Shown here one piece after another: positions 1-5,471 of a stretch of 9,519 bases of DNA. Position numbers and translations under genes: made by a program. The stretch is from an uncultured Actinomycetes bacterium (GTDB lineage: Bacteria; Actinomycetota; Thermoleophilia; Gaiellales; F1-60-MAGs149). How positions within the stretch are numbered: the stretch's first letter is position 1; each line of letters begins with the position of its first letter. A model generated the notes under the pieces. That model ran no database searches. It was not told the DNA's origin and saw only the letters and a program-made list of their open reading frames with translations. Where the stretch lies: positions 1 to 9,519 of the forward strand of contig CAINDT010000325.1 in assembly GCA_903847495.1 (NCBI GenBank). Direction: 5' to 3'.

Positions 1-648
1 CCAGCTCGGCCGACGCCCCTCGTCTTTCCAGATCCGCACGGCGAGGGCGGGTGTGAGCAGGATGCCTTGAGGCCGGGCCAGCACCGTGAGCGCACCGACC
101 ACGCTCGAGCCGAGGACCCAGCCCCGCTCGATCAAGACGAAGGCGAGCACCGTCAGGAGCAGGTAGAGGCTCTCCGTGTAGACCGACGAGAAGAGATAGG
201 CGACGGGGAAGAACGCCGTCAGCCAGACCGCCGTGCGCGCCACGCGCTCGCCCGAGCGGCGCGCGATCAACCCGTGCAGAAGGACGATCGCAATCAGGAA
301 GCACACGGTGGAGATCAGGACGCCCGCGGCGAGATAGGTGATCGAGAGCGCGCTCGCGACCTCCCGCACCATCAGCGGGTACAGCGGCGAGAACGCCACG
401 CCGTTGCCATGCGCAACGGTCGGGTCGTAGCCGTAGTCGGCAATCCGCTGGTACCAGATGCCATCCCACTTGCCGAACGGGTCGAGCATGGCGTCGAGGA
501 CGCTCGCGCCGTCCTCACGTCGGGCGAGGCCGATCGCGCCGACCACCACGAAGCTGAAGACGCGCGACAGCACGCCGACCGCGAGCGGGTAGCGCCAGCC
601 GTCCAGGCGCACCCTCCCACGCGGCGCATCGACGGCGACGACTGCCAT
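1..648 (-). CDS. PIG-V family (GT-C) mannosyltransferase, partial
   Basis: Probable integral-membrane mannosyltransferase of the PIG-V/COG5542 type. Known family members use a polyprenyl-phosphate sugar (classically mannose) as donor and add it to a lipid acceptor on the outer face of the membrane. The visible 216 residues start at ATG 648; the C-terminal part lies beyond the left edge. Seen directly: a hydrophobic segment near residues 22-41; the motif WDGIWYQRIADYGY (61-74), whose Asp62 sits where GT-C enzymes carry the catalytic acid; FSPLYPL (86-92); further membrane segments at about 105-128 and 140-175; the family-like stretch FFPVAYLFSSVYTES (146-160); and ARPQG (191-195). It follows the methyltransferase stop by 6 nt, so it is probably the third gene of the minus-strand operon. 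Family assignment is fairly secure; the sugar and acceptor are not known. Confidence 0.8.
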   Translation of the reverse strand, partial: MAVVAVDAPRGRVRLDGWRYPLAVGVLSRVFSFVVVGAIGLARREDGASVLDAMLDPFGKWDGIWYQRIADYGYDPTVAHGNGVAFSPLYPLMVREVASALSITYLAAGVLISTVCFLIAIVLLHGLIARRSGERVARTAVWLTAFFPVAYLFSSVYTESLYLLLTVLAFVLIERGWVLGSSVVGALTVLARPQGILLTPALAVRIWKDEGRRPSW

Positions 649-654
649 GGGGCG

Positions 655-1626
655 CTAGGCGGACTCGGGCTTGCGCGCGATGACGGTGAAGATGTCACCG
701 AAGCTGACGCCGACGGTGCGCTCGGCGAGTCCGACCTTGTCCAGCACGCCGCTGGCGAGCCGGCCGATCGTCGGCGAGTAGGCATCGAGGCGCGAGGCGA
801 GGTACGTCAGGCGCACACGGCGCACGTGGGTCGAGACCTCGCAGATCTGGAAGCCCTCGCGGCGGAGCATCTCGGGCAGCGTCTGACGCGAGAAGTAGAC
901 GAGATGCATCTGCATGTACCAGGGCCAGCGCTTGCCGAAGGCCTTGGCGAACAGCGACTCGACGTCCATCGTCGACACGGCGAAGATGCCGCCGGGACGG
1001 AGCGCGGAGTAGATCGCGCGGATGTCGAGCGCCGGATCGGGCAGGTGCTCGATCACGTCCCAGAGGGTGATCACGTCGTAGCCGCCATCGGGCAGCGGCG
1101 CGTCCTCGACGGCGCCGCAGTGGACCTTGCCGTCGATGCGCGAGTTGGCGATGTCGGAGCACCAACGCGACGGCTCGACGCCCGCCACGTCGAAGCCGGC
1201 GTCCTGGGCCAGCGTGAGGAACGTGCCCACGTGACAGCCGACGTCGAGCAGGTGGCCGGAACGGCGGTACTTCTGCACGTGCGCGAGGCTCTCGGCGAAG
1301 GTCTCGATGCGACCCTGCTCCTCCTCGATGTACGACTGATCCTCGACGTCGCCGTAGTTTTCGACGACCGCCTCGTGGTGCGGACGCGGGTTCATGTAGA
1401 CGAGGTGGCAGGAGCGACACTCGACGATGCGACCGTGCTCACCGAACGCGCTCGACGTGCACGTGTAGTGGACGCGCGGATCCGCGACGCGCGTGCCGAT
1501 CGTATCCTCGACCTTGACGCGGTAGTCGTCGGCGCCGCAGAGCGGGCAGTGGACGAACACCTCGGCCTTCGGGCGGGTGTCATGCGACGTGCCCTGGGCG
1601 GTGTCCTGCTGCTGGTCCTTGCTCAT
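655..1626 (-). CDS. Class I SAM-dependent methyltransferase with N-terminal zinc ribbon
   Basis: Cytosolic methyltransferase of the Methyltransf_23/Methyltransf_11 type, 323 residues. The N-terminus carries a CxxC...CxxC zinc ribbon (CPLC 27-30, CRSC 70-73) followed by HLVYMNPRP, an arrangement common in methyltransferases of polysaccharide, glycolipid and antibiotic-sugar loci. The SAM site is visible: motif I LLDVGCHVGTF (126-136), acidic residue Glu151 closing strand 2, and LWDVIEHLPDP (188-198) as the post-motif region, with LRPGGIFAVST (209-219) after it. The ATG at 1626 is chosen because it overlaps the upstream PAP2 stop as ATGA and has GGAAGG about 10 nt upstream. The same frame stays open to 2229, but that extension lies over the PAP2 gene and is a shadow. 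Context suggests modification of a lipid-linked sugar or polyprenyl intermediate; the substrate cannot be named. Confidence 0.85.
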   Translation of the reverse strand: MSKDQQQDTAQGTSHDTRPKAEVFVHCPLCGADDYRVKVEDTIGTRVADPRVHYTCTSSAFGEHGRIVECRSCHLVYMNPRPHHEAVVENYGDVEDQSYIEEEQGRIETFAESLAHVQKYRRSGHLLDVGCHVGTFLTLAQDAGFDVAGVEPSRWCSDIANSRIDGKVHCGAVEDAPLPDGGYDVITLWDVIEHLPDPALDIRAIYSALRPGGIFAVSTMDVESLFAKAFGKRWPWYMQMHLVYFSRQTLPEMLRREGFQICEVSTHVRRVRLTYLASRLDAYSPTIGRLASGVLDKVGLAERTVGVSFGDIFTVIARKPESA

Positions 1627-2666
1627 CGAGGCGGCCTTCCGAAGCGTGCGGTTGAGATCGGCGGGGTGAACGGGCCGGCGAGAGCGCCGAGACCGAATGG
1701 GCGATTGATCAGACGACCGGCCACCCACCAACCGAGCAGGGCGACGGCGATCCCGACGAGGATATCGGAAATGTAGTGGTCGGCGAAGTACACGATGCAG
1801 AAGTACATCGTCAGCGGGTAGAGCAGCATCACGTAGCCGAAGCGGCGCTTCCACGTCAGCGCGAAGATCGCGACCAGGGTCGAGTAGCCCGTGTGCAGGC
1901 TCGGCACGGCCGCGTACGGGTTGGGCAGCATCAGGCTCTCGATGAACGACTTGCTCGCGGACACGGGAGCGGCCGCGGCCTGGGCGTAGCCGATCTTGGT
2001 CATCTCCGGCAGGAGCCCGATCTGCGCGGCGGCCCACGGCGGTGCGGCCGGGTAAACGAGGAAGATAAAGGCGCCGATCAGCGAGGTGGCGACGAGCGCG
2101 GTGGCGCACCGGTAGTAGTGCTCGCGACGGTCGAGCCAGATGATGAAGAGCAGCGTCGGCGGGACGATGAAGTGCGCACGGTTGAGCAGGCCGAGCAGCT
2201 GGTCGTACCACTGCACCGTGCCGGTCCACATCCAGTCCTGCAGCACGACGGTGGCGTTGCGTCCGAACAGGATCACCTCGTCGAACTTGAGGTGCGGCAT
2301 GTAGTACGGCTCCGGGTTGGCGAGGTGCGCGAGGCCGCGCAGCTGCTCGTAGACGAAGATGGAGACGATCAGCGGCAGGAAGTCGCGGACGTAGCCCTTG
2401 CCGACGCCGAGCACGAGCGCCGGCACGAGCAGGATCAGGAAGTAGCGGTCGGGTGAGAGGTAGACACCCTTGATCAGGATCATGCCGCCGAGACCGACGA
2501 GGTAGGCGAGGAATACCGCAATGATGCGATTGCGGGTCCAGACCGGCTCGCTGGCGGGCAGGAGGGGCGCGACCTCAATGGCGCCGTGGGCGTGATGGGA
2601 ATCGGACGGCACCAAGGGTTCGTTCTCCCCCGCAGGGTACTTCCCCTGCAGAGCCCTGTGGGGCAA
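1623..2666 (-). CDS. PAP2 superfamily, Aur1/inositolphosphotransferase-like membrane protein
   Basis: Polytopic membrane enzyme of the PAP2 superfamily, closest in pattern to the PAP2_3 group that includes inositol-phosphorylceramide synthase (Aur1). It would act as a lipid phosphatase or phosphohead-group transferase with its active site at the outer membrane face. Seen in the 347 residues: about six hydrophobic segments between 46 and 320; YPAAPPW (205-211); AVPSLHTGYS (253-262) with catalytic His258; and ADHYISD (295-301) with His297 and Asp301, matching the second half of the PAP2 phosphatase signature. The chosen start is TTG 2666, preceded by GGAGG at a 5-nt spacing (minus strand). A later start at TTG 2615 or GTG 2612, behind GGGGAG, is possible and would remove a poorly conserved-looking head. 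It opens the operon with the methyltransferase (4-nt overlap) and PIG-V genes. Confidence 0.8.
   Translation of the reverse strand: MPHRALQGKYPAGENEPLVPSDSHHAHGAIEVAPLLPASEPVWTRNRIIAVFLAYLVGLGGMILIKGVYLSPDRYFLILLVPALVLGVGKGYVRDFLPLIVSIFVYEQLRGLAHLANPEPYYMPHLKFDEVILFGRNATVVLQDWMWTGTVQWYDQLLGLLNRAHFIVPPTLLFIIWLDRREHYYRCATALVATSLIGAFIFLVYPAAPPWAAAQIGLLPEMTKIGYAQAAAAPVSASKSFIESLMLPNPYAAVPSLHTGYSTLVAIFALTWKRRFGYVMLLYPLTMYFCIVYFADHYISDILVGIAVALLGWWVAGRLINRPFGLGALAGPFTPPISTARFGRPPR
2628..2663. repeat. 10-bp inverted repeat overlapping the PAP2 gene start
   Basis: Arms 2628-2637 (CCCCGCAGGG) and 2654-2663 (CCCTGTGGGG) flank a 16-nt loop. In a plus-strand RNA all ten positions can pair (one G-U); in a minus-strand RNA there is one A-C mismatch. 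It covers the first codons of the PAP2 gene as annotated and lies 36-71 nt upstream of ygfZ. It could be an operator or structured leader for either gene, or a coincidence of GC-rich coding sequence. Confidence 0.4.
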
Positions 2667-2698
2667 CCGTACCTCCGACGTGTGCGAACCTCCGAGAG

Positions 2699-3586
2699 AT
2701 GACCGCTGCCCCCTCGCCTACCGACCAGCTCGCCGCACTGCGCACCGGCTGCGGCGTACTGGCGCCCGCGCGCGCCATCGTGGCGGTCGAGGGTCTCGAT
2801 GCCGAGGCGTTACTGCAGAACCTGCTCACGCAGGACCTCGCCGGCATCGCTGATGGCGAGGCCCGACGCGCGCTGCTCCTCACGCCGAAAGCCCGGGTGC
2901 TCGCCGACGTGCGCGTGACGCGCCTCGGACCCGAGCGCTTGCTGCTCGACGTCGAGCCGGTCGCGGTCGACGAACTGGTGAAGCAGCTCACGCGGTATCG
3001 CCTTGGCTCGAAGGTGCAGATCGAGGCGACCGACCAATGGGCCCTCGTGTCGCTGATCGGGCCCACCGCGCGGGCGATCGACCTCCCCGGTACGCGCCTC
3101 GCGACGACGCTCGGTGATCTCCCCCGCGTCGACGTGGTCGTCCCGACGATCGAGCGGGTTGATGCGCTCGCTGCCGCTGAGCGCTCGGGCGCCGTACCTG
3201 TCGACGAGGCCGCCGTCGAGGCGCTGCGTGTCGAGGCAGGCGAGGTGCGTCTCGGCCACGACGTCGATGAGCGCTGGATGCCGGCAGAGGTCGGCCTCGT
3301 TGAGGCGACCGTGTCGTTCGACAAGGGCTGCTTCATCGGCCAGGAGCCGGTTACCCGCCTGCACCGCCGCGGCCACGCCAACCGTGGACCGCGCCGCATC
3401 GCGCTGAGCGCCGTGGTGACTCCCGGCACGGAACTCGTGCTGGACGGCAAAGAGGCCGGCGTCGTCACGTCGGTCGCCGACGTCCCGTGGCTCGACGATC
3501 CGCGCGCGATCGCGATCCTGCGCGTCGAGGTGCCGGAGGGCGCAGTACTCGACGCCGCCGGGGTCACGGGCACTGTCCTGCCGTAG
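2699..3586 (+). CDS. ygfZ: YgfZ/GcvT-domain folate-binding Fe-S cluster assembly protein
   Basis: Cytosolic folate-binding protein of the YgfZ family (COG0354). In E. coli YgfZ supports assembly or repair of certain Fe-S enzymes, including the tRNA-modifying enzyme MiaB, in a tetrahydrofolate-dependent way. The 295-residue length fits YgfZ better than glycine-cleavage GcvT (about 360 residues). The diagnostic KGCxxGQE signature is present as DKGCFIGQE (208-216), with the functionally required Cys211. Before it, RVEAGEVRLGHD (177-188) and MPAEVG (194-199) match the folate-pocket region; a small C-terminal beta domain follows from about residue 231. The ATG at 2699 has only a weak GAGAG upstream. 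It is transcribed divergently from the PAP2 operon with a 32-bp gap and ends 18 nt before a strong hairpin. Role in Fe-S maintenance is inferred from the family. Confidence 0.9.
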   Translation: MTAAPSPTDQLAALRTGCGVLAPARAIVAVEGLDAEALLQNLLTQDLAGIADGEARRALLLTPKARVLADVRVTRLGPERLLLDVEPVAVDELVKQLTRYRLGSKVQIEATDQWALVSLIGPTARAIDLPGTRLATTLGDLPRVDVVVPTIERVDALAAAERSGAVPVDEAAVEALRVEAGEVRLGHDVDERWMPAEVGLVEATVSFDKGCFIGQEPVTRLHRRGHANRGPRRIALSAVVTPGTELVLDGKEAGVVTSVADVPWLDDPRAIAILRVEVPEGAVLDAAGVTGTVLP

Positions 3587-3604
3587 GCGGGCGTGAAACG
3601 CGAA

Positions 3605-3632
3605 GAGGGTCCCGGTCGAAACCGGAACCCTC
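3605..3632. terminator. Bidirectional terminator-like hairpin between ygfZ and tRNA-Arg
   Basis: A 12-bp stem with one internal mismatch: arm 3605-3616 (GAGGGTCCCGGT), tetraloop CGAA on plus or TTCG on minus, arm 3621-3632. It sits between convergent ygfZ and tRNA-Arg, 18 nt after the ygfZ stop and 7 nt after the tRNA 3' end. There is no long T-run, although the minus-strand exit is TTCGCGTTTC. That fits the T-poor terminators of GC-rich genomes. Confidence 0.75.
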
Positions 3633-3639
3633 CGCGTAG

Positions 3640-3712
3640 TGCGCCCGGGACGACTCGAACGTCCGACCTCTGCCTCCGCAGGGCAGCGCTCTATCCGCTG
3701 AGCTACGGGCGC
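3640..3712 (-). tRNA. tRNA-Arg, anticodon GCG
   Basis: A complete 73-nt cloverleaf on the minus strand: acceptor stem GCGCCCG/CGGGCGC, D arm GCTC-AGCGGATA-GAGC, anticodon stem CTGCC/GGCAG with loop CTGCGGA, T arm GGACG-TTCGAGT-CGTCC, discriminator A73. CCA is not encoded. The anticodon is GCG (plus positions 3677-3679), which reads CGC as arginine. A20 in the D loop and C35 match the known bacterial arginine identity elements. Most bacteria use tRNA-Arg(ACG), edited to inosine by TadA, for CGU/CGC/CGA; a G34 version is unusual (see findings). Confidence 0.93.
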
Positions 3713-3724
3713 GCAGCGAGCGAG

Positions 3725-3730
3725 AGAATA
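3725..3730 (-). promoter_or_regulatory. Candidate -10 box for tRNA-Arg
   Basis: TATTCT on the minus strand, 12 nt before the mature 5' end of tRNA-Arg, which would place the start site about 6 nt upstream of the tRNA. No convincing -35 is seen at 16-18 bp, so this is tentative. Confidence 0.4.
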
Positions 3731-3799
3731 CCGGAGACCGCGTAGCGCCGCGCCTGTCGGCATCTGGCGACACCGGGCGCACAGGGAGTCGTCACGACG

Positions 3800-4966
3800 T
3801 CAGTAGGGACGGACGGCGCCGGCGTACGCATCCATCAGCGGCGAGATCTTCACGACGTCGCCCGTCTGCGGCGCGTGGATCATCTGGCCGTTGCCGATGT
3901 ACATGCCCATGTGGTGCAGGTCCGAGTGGAAGAAGACGAGGTCGCCGGGCAGCAGCTGGTCGGCCGGCACGCGCGTCCCCTCGTTCCACTGCGATCCGGT
4001 GTAGTGGCTGAGGCCAACCCCGAGCTGCGCGTAGACGTACGACGTGAGACCCGAGCAGTCGAAGCCGCCGGGCGACGCGCCGCCCCACACGTACGGCACG
4101 CCGAGGTACTGCATGGCGATCGAGACCGCCTGCGCGCCAAGCGAGCCGTCCGTGGGCGGCAGCTCGACCGGCGCCGACTCCGGTGCGGGTGCCGACTGCG
4201 CTTCGCCGCTCTCAGCGGTGGCGACCTCAGCGACCGATCCGCCGATCGCAACCTCGCTCTGGGCCGCCGCGGCGGCCGTCGCCTGTTCCTGCGCGGCGAG
4301 CGCGGCGAGCGCCTCCTGCCGCAATTGCTCCTGGCGGGCAGCCTCTTCCGCGATCAGCTGCTGGATCTCGTCCTCGAGGCCCGCCACGAGCTGCTGGCTC
4401 TGCGCGATGCCCGCATCGATGCGGCGCTTCTCCGCCGCACGCTCGGCCTTCAGCGACGCGGCGCGATCCTGCGCGACCTGCAGATCCTGCTTGTGGCGCG
4501 TCAGCGTCTTCTTCGACTGCCGCAAACCGCCGATCATGTCGGCGGCCTGATTCTGCGAGCGGTCGAACAGGTCGGTCACCGCGAGCACCTGCGAGAGCGA
4601 CTGCTGGCTCAGCACGGAGGCGAGCAGGTCGGGCTCGCCGACGCGGTACGACTGCTCGAGCTTCGAGTCGAGCTCGACCTGCGAGACACGCAGGTTCGCT
4701 TCCGTGACCTTGATCTGCTTCTGGTTGAAGGCGATCTCGGCGTTGACCTGCTTCAGCTCGGCCACCGACTTGTTGTAGCGCTCGATCGCGGGCTCGAGCT
4801 GAGCACCGAGCTCGGCGAGCTGGCGACGGGCTTCTTCGGCCTGCGCGCGCTTGCTTGCGATCTCCTGCTTCGGCGCGGCCTGGGTGGGCAGCGCGGCCAC
4901 CAGCGCAATGAGACACGTCGCAAGGATGACGACGAGGCGAGTTGGGTGGACGGCGTGACGGCGCAA
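3800..4966 (-). CDS. Secreted coiled-coil NlpC/P60 peptidoglycan hydrolase
   Basis: Exported cell-wall endopeptidase, 388 residues from the chosen TTG start. NlpC/P60 enzymes cleave peptide links in peptidoglycan, usually within the stem (D-gamma-Glu to diaminopimelate). Order: Sec signal peptide (basic RRHAVHPTR, then a hydrophobic core about 11-26, likely cut near LPTQAA); a long coiled coil (about 33-240) like that of PcsB/RipA-type hydrolases; an Ala/Pro/Glu-rich linker (about 241-272); and a C-terminal NlpC/P60 domain (about 277-388). The catalytic set is visible: Cys304 in FDCSGLT, His352 in LHHMGMYIG, and His364 in MIHAP. The frame extends to TTG 5059, but TTG 4966 has GAAGGAA just upstream and starts directly at a normal signal peptide. 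In related proteins the coiled coil can mediate regulation, for example by FtsEX; that is inference here. Confidence 0.9.
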   Translation of the reverse strand: MRRHAVHPTRLVVILATCLIALVAALPTQAAPKQEIASKRAQAEEARRQLAELGAQLEPAIERYNKSVAELKQVNAEIAFNQKQIKVTEANLRVSQVELDSKLEQSYRVGEPDLLASVLSQQSLSQVLAVTDLFDRSQNQAADMIGGLRQSKKTLTRHKQDLQVAQDRAASLKAERAAEKRRIDAGIAQSQQLVAGLEDEIQQLIAEEAARQEQLRQEALAALAAQEQATAAAAAQSEVAIGGSVAEVATAESGEAQSAPAPESAPVELPPTDGSLGAQAVSIAMQYLGVPYVWGGASPGGFDCSGLTSYVYAQLGVGLSHYTGSQWNEGTRVPADQLLPGDLVFFHSDLHHMGMYIGNGQMIHAPQTGDVVKISPLMDAYAGAVRPY

Positions 4967-4975
4967 AGAGGCGGG

Positions 4976-4982
4976 TTCCTTC
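4976..4982 (-). promoter_or_regulatory. Ribosome binding site deciding the NlpC/P60 TTG start
   Basis: GAAGGAA on the minus strand lies 9 nt before TTG 4966. It supports this start over TTG 5059, which would add 31 residues ahead of the signal peptide. Confidence 0.6.
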
Positions 4983-4993
4983 AGGGCGGTTTC

Positions 4994-5069
4994 GCAGCCA
5001 GACAGCGCAATCCTGCGCGTGGGCCGCTGCCTTGAGGCGGTGTTCCGGGTTGCGCCCAACCTACCACCG
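4994..5069 (-). other. Structured leader upstream of the NlpC/P60 gene
   Basis: The 161 bp between the divergent NlpC/P60 and small membrane protein genes hold two consecutive two-tier hairpins. The first has outer arms 5038-5042/5065-5069 (CGGTG/CACCG) and inner arms 5048-5052/5057-5061 (GGTTG/CAACC, loop of 4). The second has outer arms 4994-4998/5026-5030 (GCAGC/GCTGC) and inner arms 5005-5009/5014-5018 (GCGCA/TGCGC, loop of 4). They could form a cis-regulatory RNA leader on the minus strand. I do not see the conserved strings of the ydaO c-di-AMP riboswitch that controls similar hydrolases in some actinobacteria, so no riboswitch class is assigned. Confidence 0.35.
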
Positions 5070-5116
5070 GTTTCCGTGATCTCCCGTAAAGGTTGTGCAA
5101 CAACGGCGGATGCGAC

Positions 5117-5120
5117 AGGA
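5117..5120 (+). promoter_or_regulatory. Ribosome binding site deciding the small membrane protein start
   Basis: AGGA with 7 nt before GTG 5128. The other in-frame starts, GTG 5095 and ATG 5110, lack a comparable site, so GTG 5128 is preferred. Confidence 0.55.
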
Positions 5121-5127
5121 TCCGCTC

Positions 5128-5334
5128 GTGACCGATATCGCCGTCATCTGGTGGGTCGTTGCGGTGCTTGCGATCTTCGGCATCGTCCTCTACTCGGTCG
5201 GACAGGTGCTGCTGCGTGGCCCGGCCGACTCCGAGGTGCCGAAGTCGGGCGGCATGCTGATGCTCGTGGGCGGCGCACTGATCATCACCGGCGTGCTGCT
5301 CGCGATCGCGCACCTCGCGTTCGGGGTGTTCTGA
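5128..5334 (+). CDS. Small two-helix membrane protein, function unknown
   Basis: A 68-residue hydrophobic protein I do not recognise. It has two predicted membrane segments: about 4-26 (IAVIWWVVAVLAIFGIVLYS within it) and about 42-65 (MLMLVGGALIITGVLLAIAH), joined by a short polar loop with PADSEVPKSGG. No signal peptidase site, cysteine pair or catalytic motif is seen. The start is GTG 5128, chosen for its ribosome binding site; ATG 5110 would add six polar residues. It is divergent from the NlpC/P60 gene and stands 43 nt ahead of tRNA-Phe on the same strand. Its coding character rests on the clean hydrophobic pattern, the ribosome binding site, and the absence of a better frame. Confidence 0.7.
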   Translation: MTDIAVIWWVVAVLAIFGIVLYSVGQVLLRGPADSEVPKSGGMLMLVGGALIITGVLLAIAHLAFGVF

Positions 5335-5361
5335 CCCGCGCGCCGGATTGCGGCTGGTTGG

Positions 5362-5367
5362 TAATGT
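5362..5367 (+). promoter_or_regulatory. Candidate -10 box for tRNA-Phe
   Basis: TAATGT lies 10 nt before the mature 5' end of tRNA-Phe, nearly the same layout as TATTCT before tRNA-Arg. No -35 is recognisable at normal spacing, so confidence is low. Confidence 0.3.
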
Positions 5368-5377
5368 GCCGCGCAGC

Positions 5378-5450
5378 GGCGAGATAGCTCAGTTGGTAGA
5401 GCACGCGACTGAAAATCGCGGTGTCCCCGGTTCGAGCCCGGGTCTCGCCA
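5378..5450 (+). tRNA. tRNA-Phe, anticodon GAA
   Basis: A complete 73-nt cloverleaf: acceptor GGCGAGA/TCTCGCC, D arm GCTC-AGTTGGTA-GAGC, anticodon stem CGCGA/TCGCG with loop CTGAAAA (GAA at 5411-5413, A37 next to it), T arm CCCGG-TTCGAGC-CCGGG, discriminator A73. CCA is not encoded. It reads UUC/UUU. It is convergent with P450-A, only 21 bp away, and no clear terminator hairpin separates them. Confidence 0.96.
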
Positions 5451-5471
5451 CTCCCCTTCCCGGCAGCCTGC

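Noticed and set aside
67..1776. Plus-strand open frame of 569 codons opposite the mannosyltransferase and methyltransferase genes
   Set aside because: Its product is a low-complexity Arg/Asp/Glu/His/Ala sequence typical of the antisense of GC-rich genes, while the minus strand encodes recognisable enzymes.
1627..2229. N-terminal extension of the methyltransferase frame (524 residues in total)
   Set aside because: It lies over the well-supported PAP2 gene in another frame. ATG 1626 has its own ribosome binding site and an ATGA overlap, and the first zinc-ribbon cysteine follows at residue 27.
2699..3586. Aminomethyltransferase GcvT of the glycine cleavage system
   Set aside because: At 295 residues it is shorter than GcvT, it carries the YgfZ signature KGCxxGQE, and no gcvH or gcvP neighbours it.
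2699..3712. Functional pairing of ygfZ (linked to tRNA modification through MiaB) with the adjacent tRNA-Arg
   Set aside because: The genes are convergent with a terminator between them. MiaB-type modification concerns A37 of tRNAs reading UNN codons, not this tRNA-Arg.
3875..5035. Plus-strand open frame of 386 codons opposite the NlpC/P60 gene
   Set aside because: An Arg/Leu/Asp-rich antisense product with no domain. The minus strand has a signal peptide, coiled coil and full catalytic triad.
5048..5061. Intrinsic terminator in the NlpC/P60 leader
   Set aside because: The stem is only 5 bp and no T-run follows on either strand, so only a generic structured leader is proposed.
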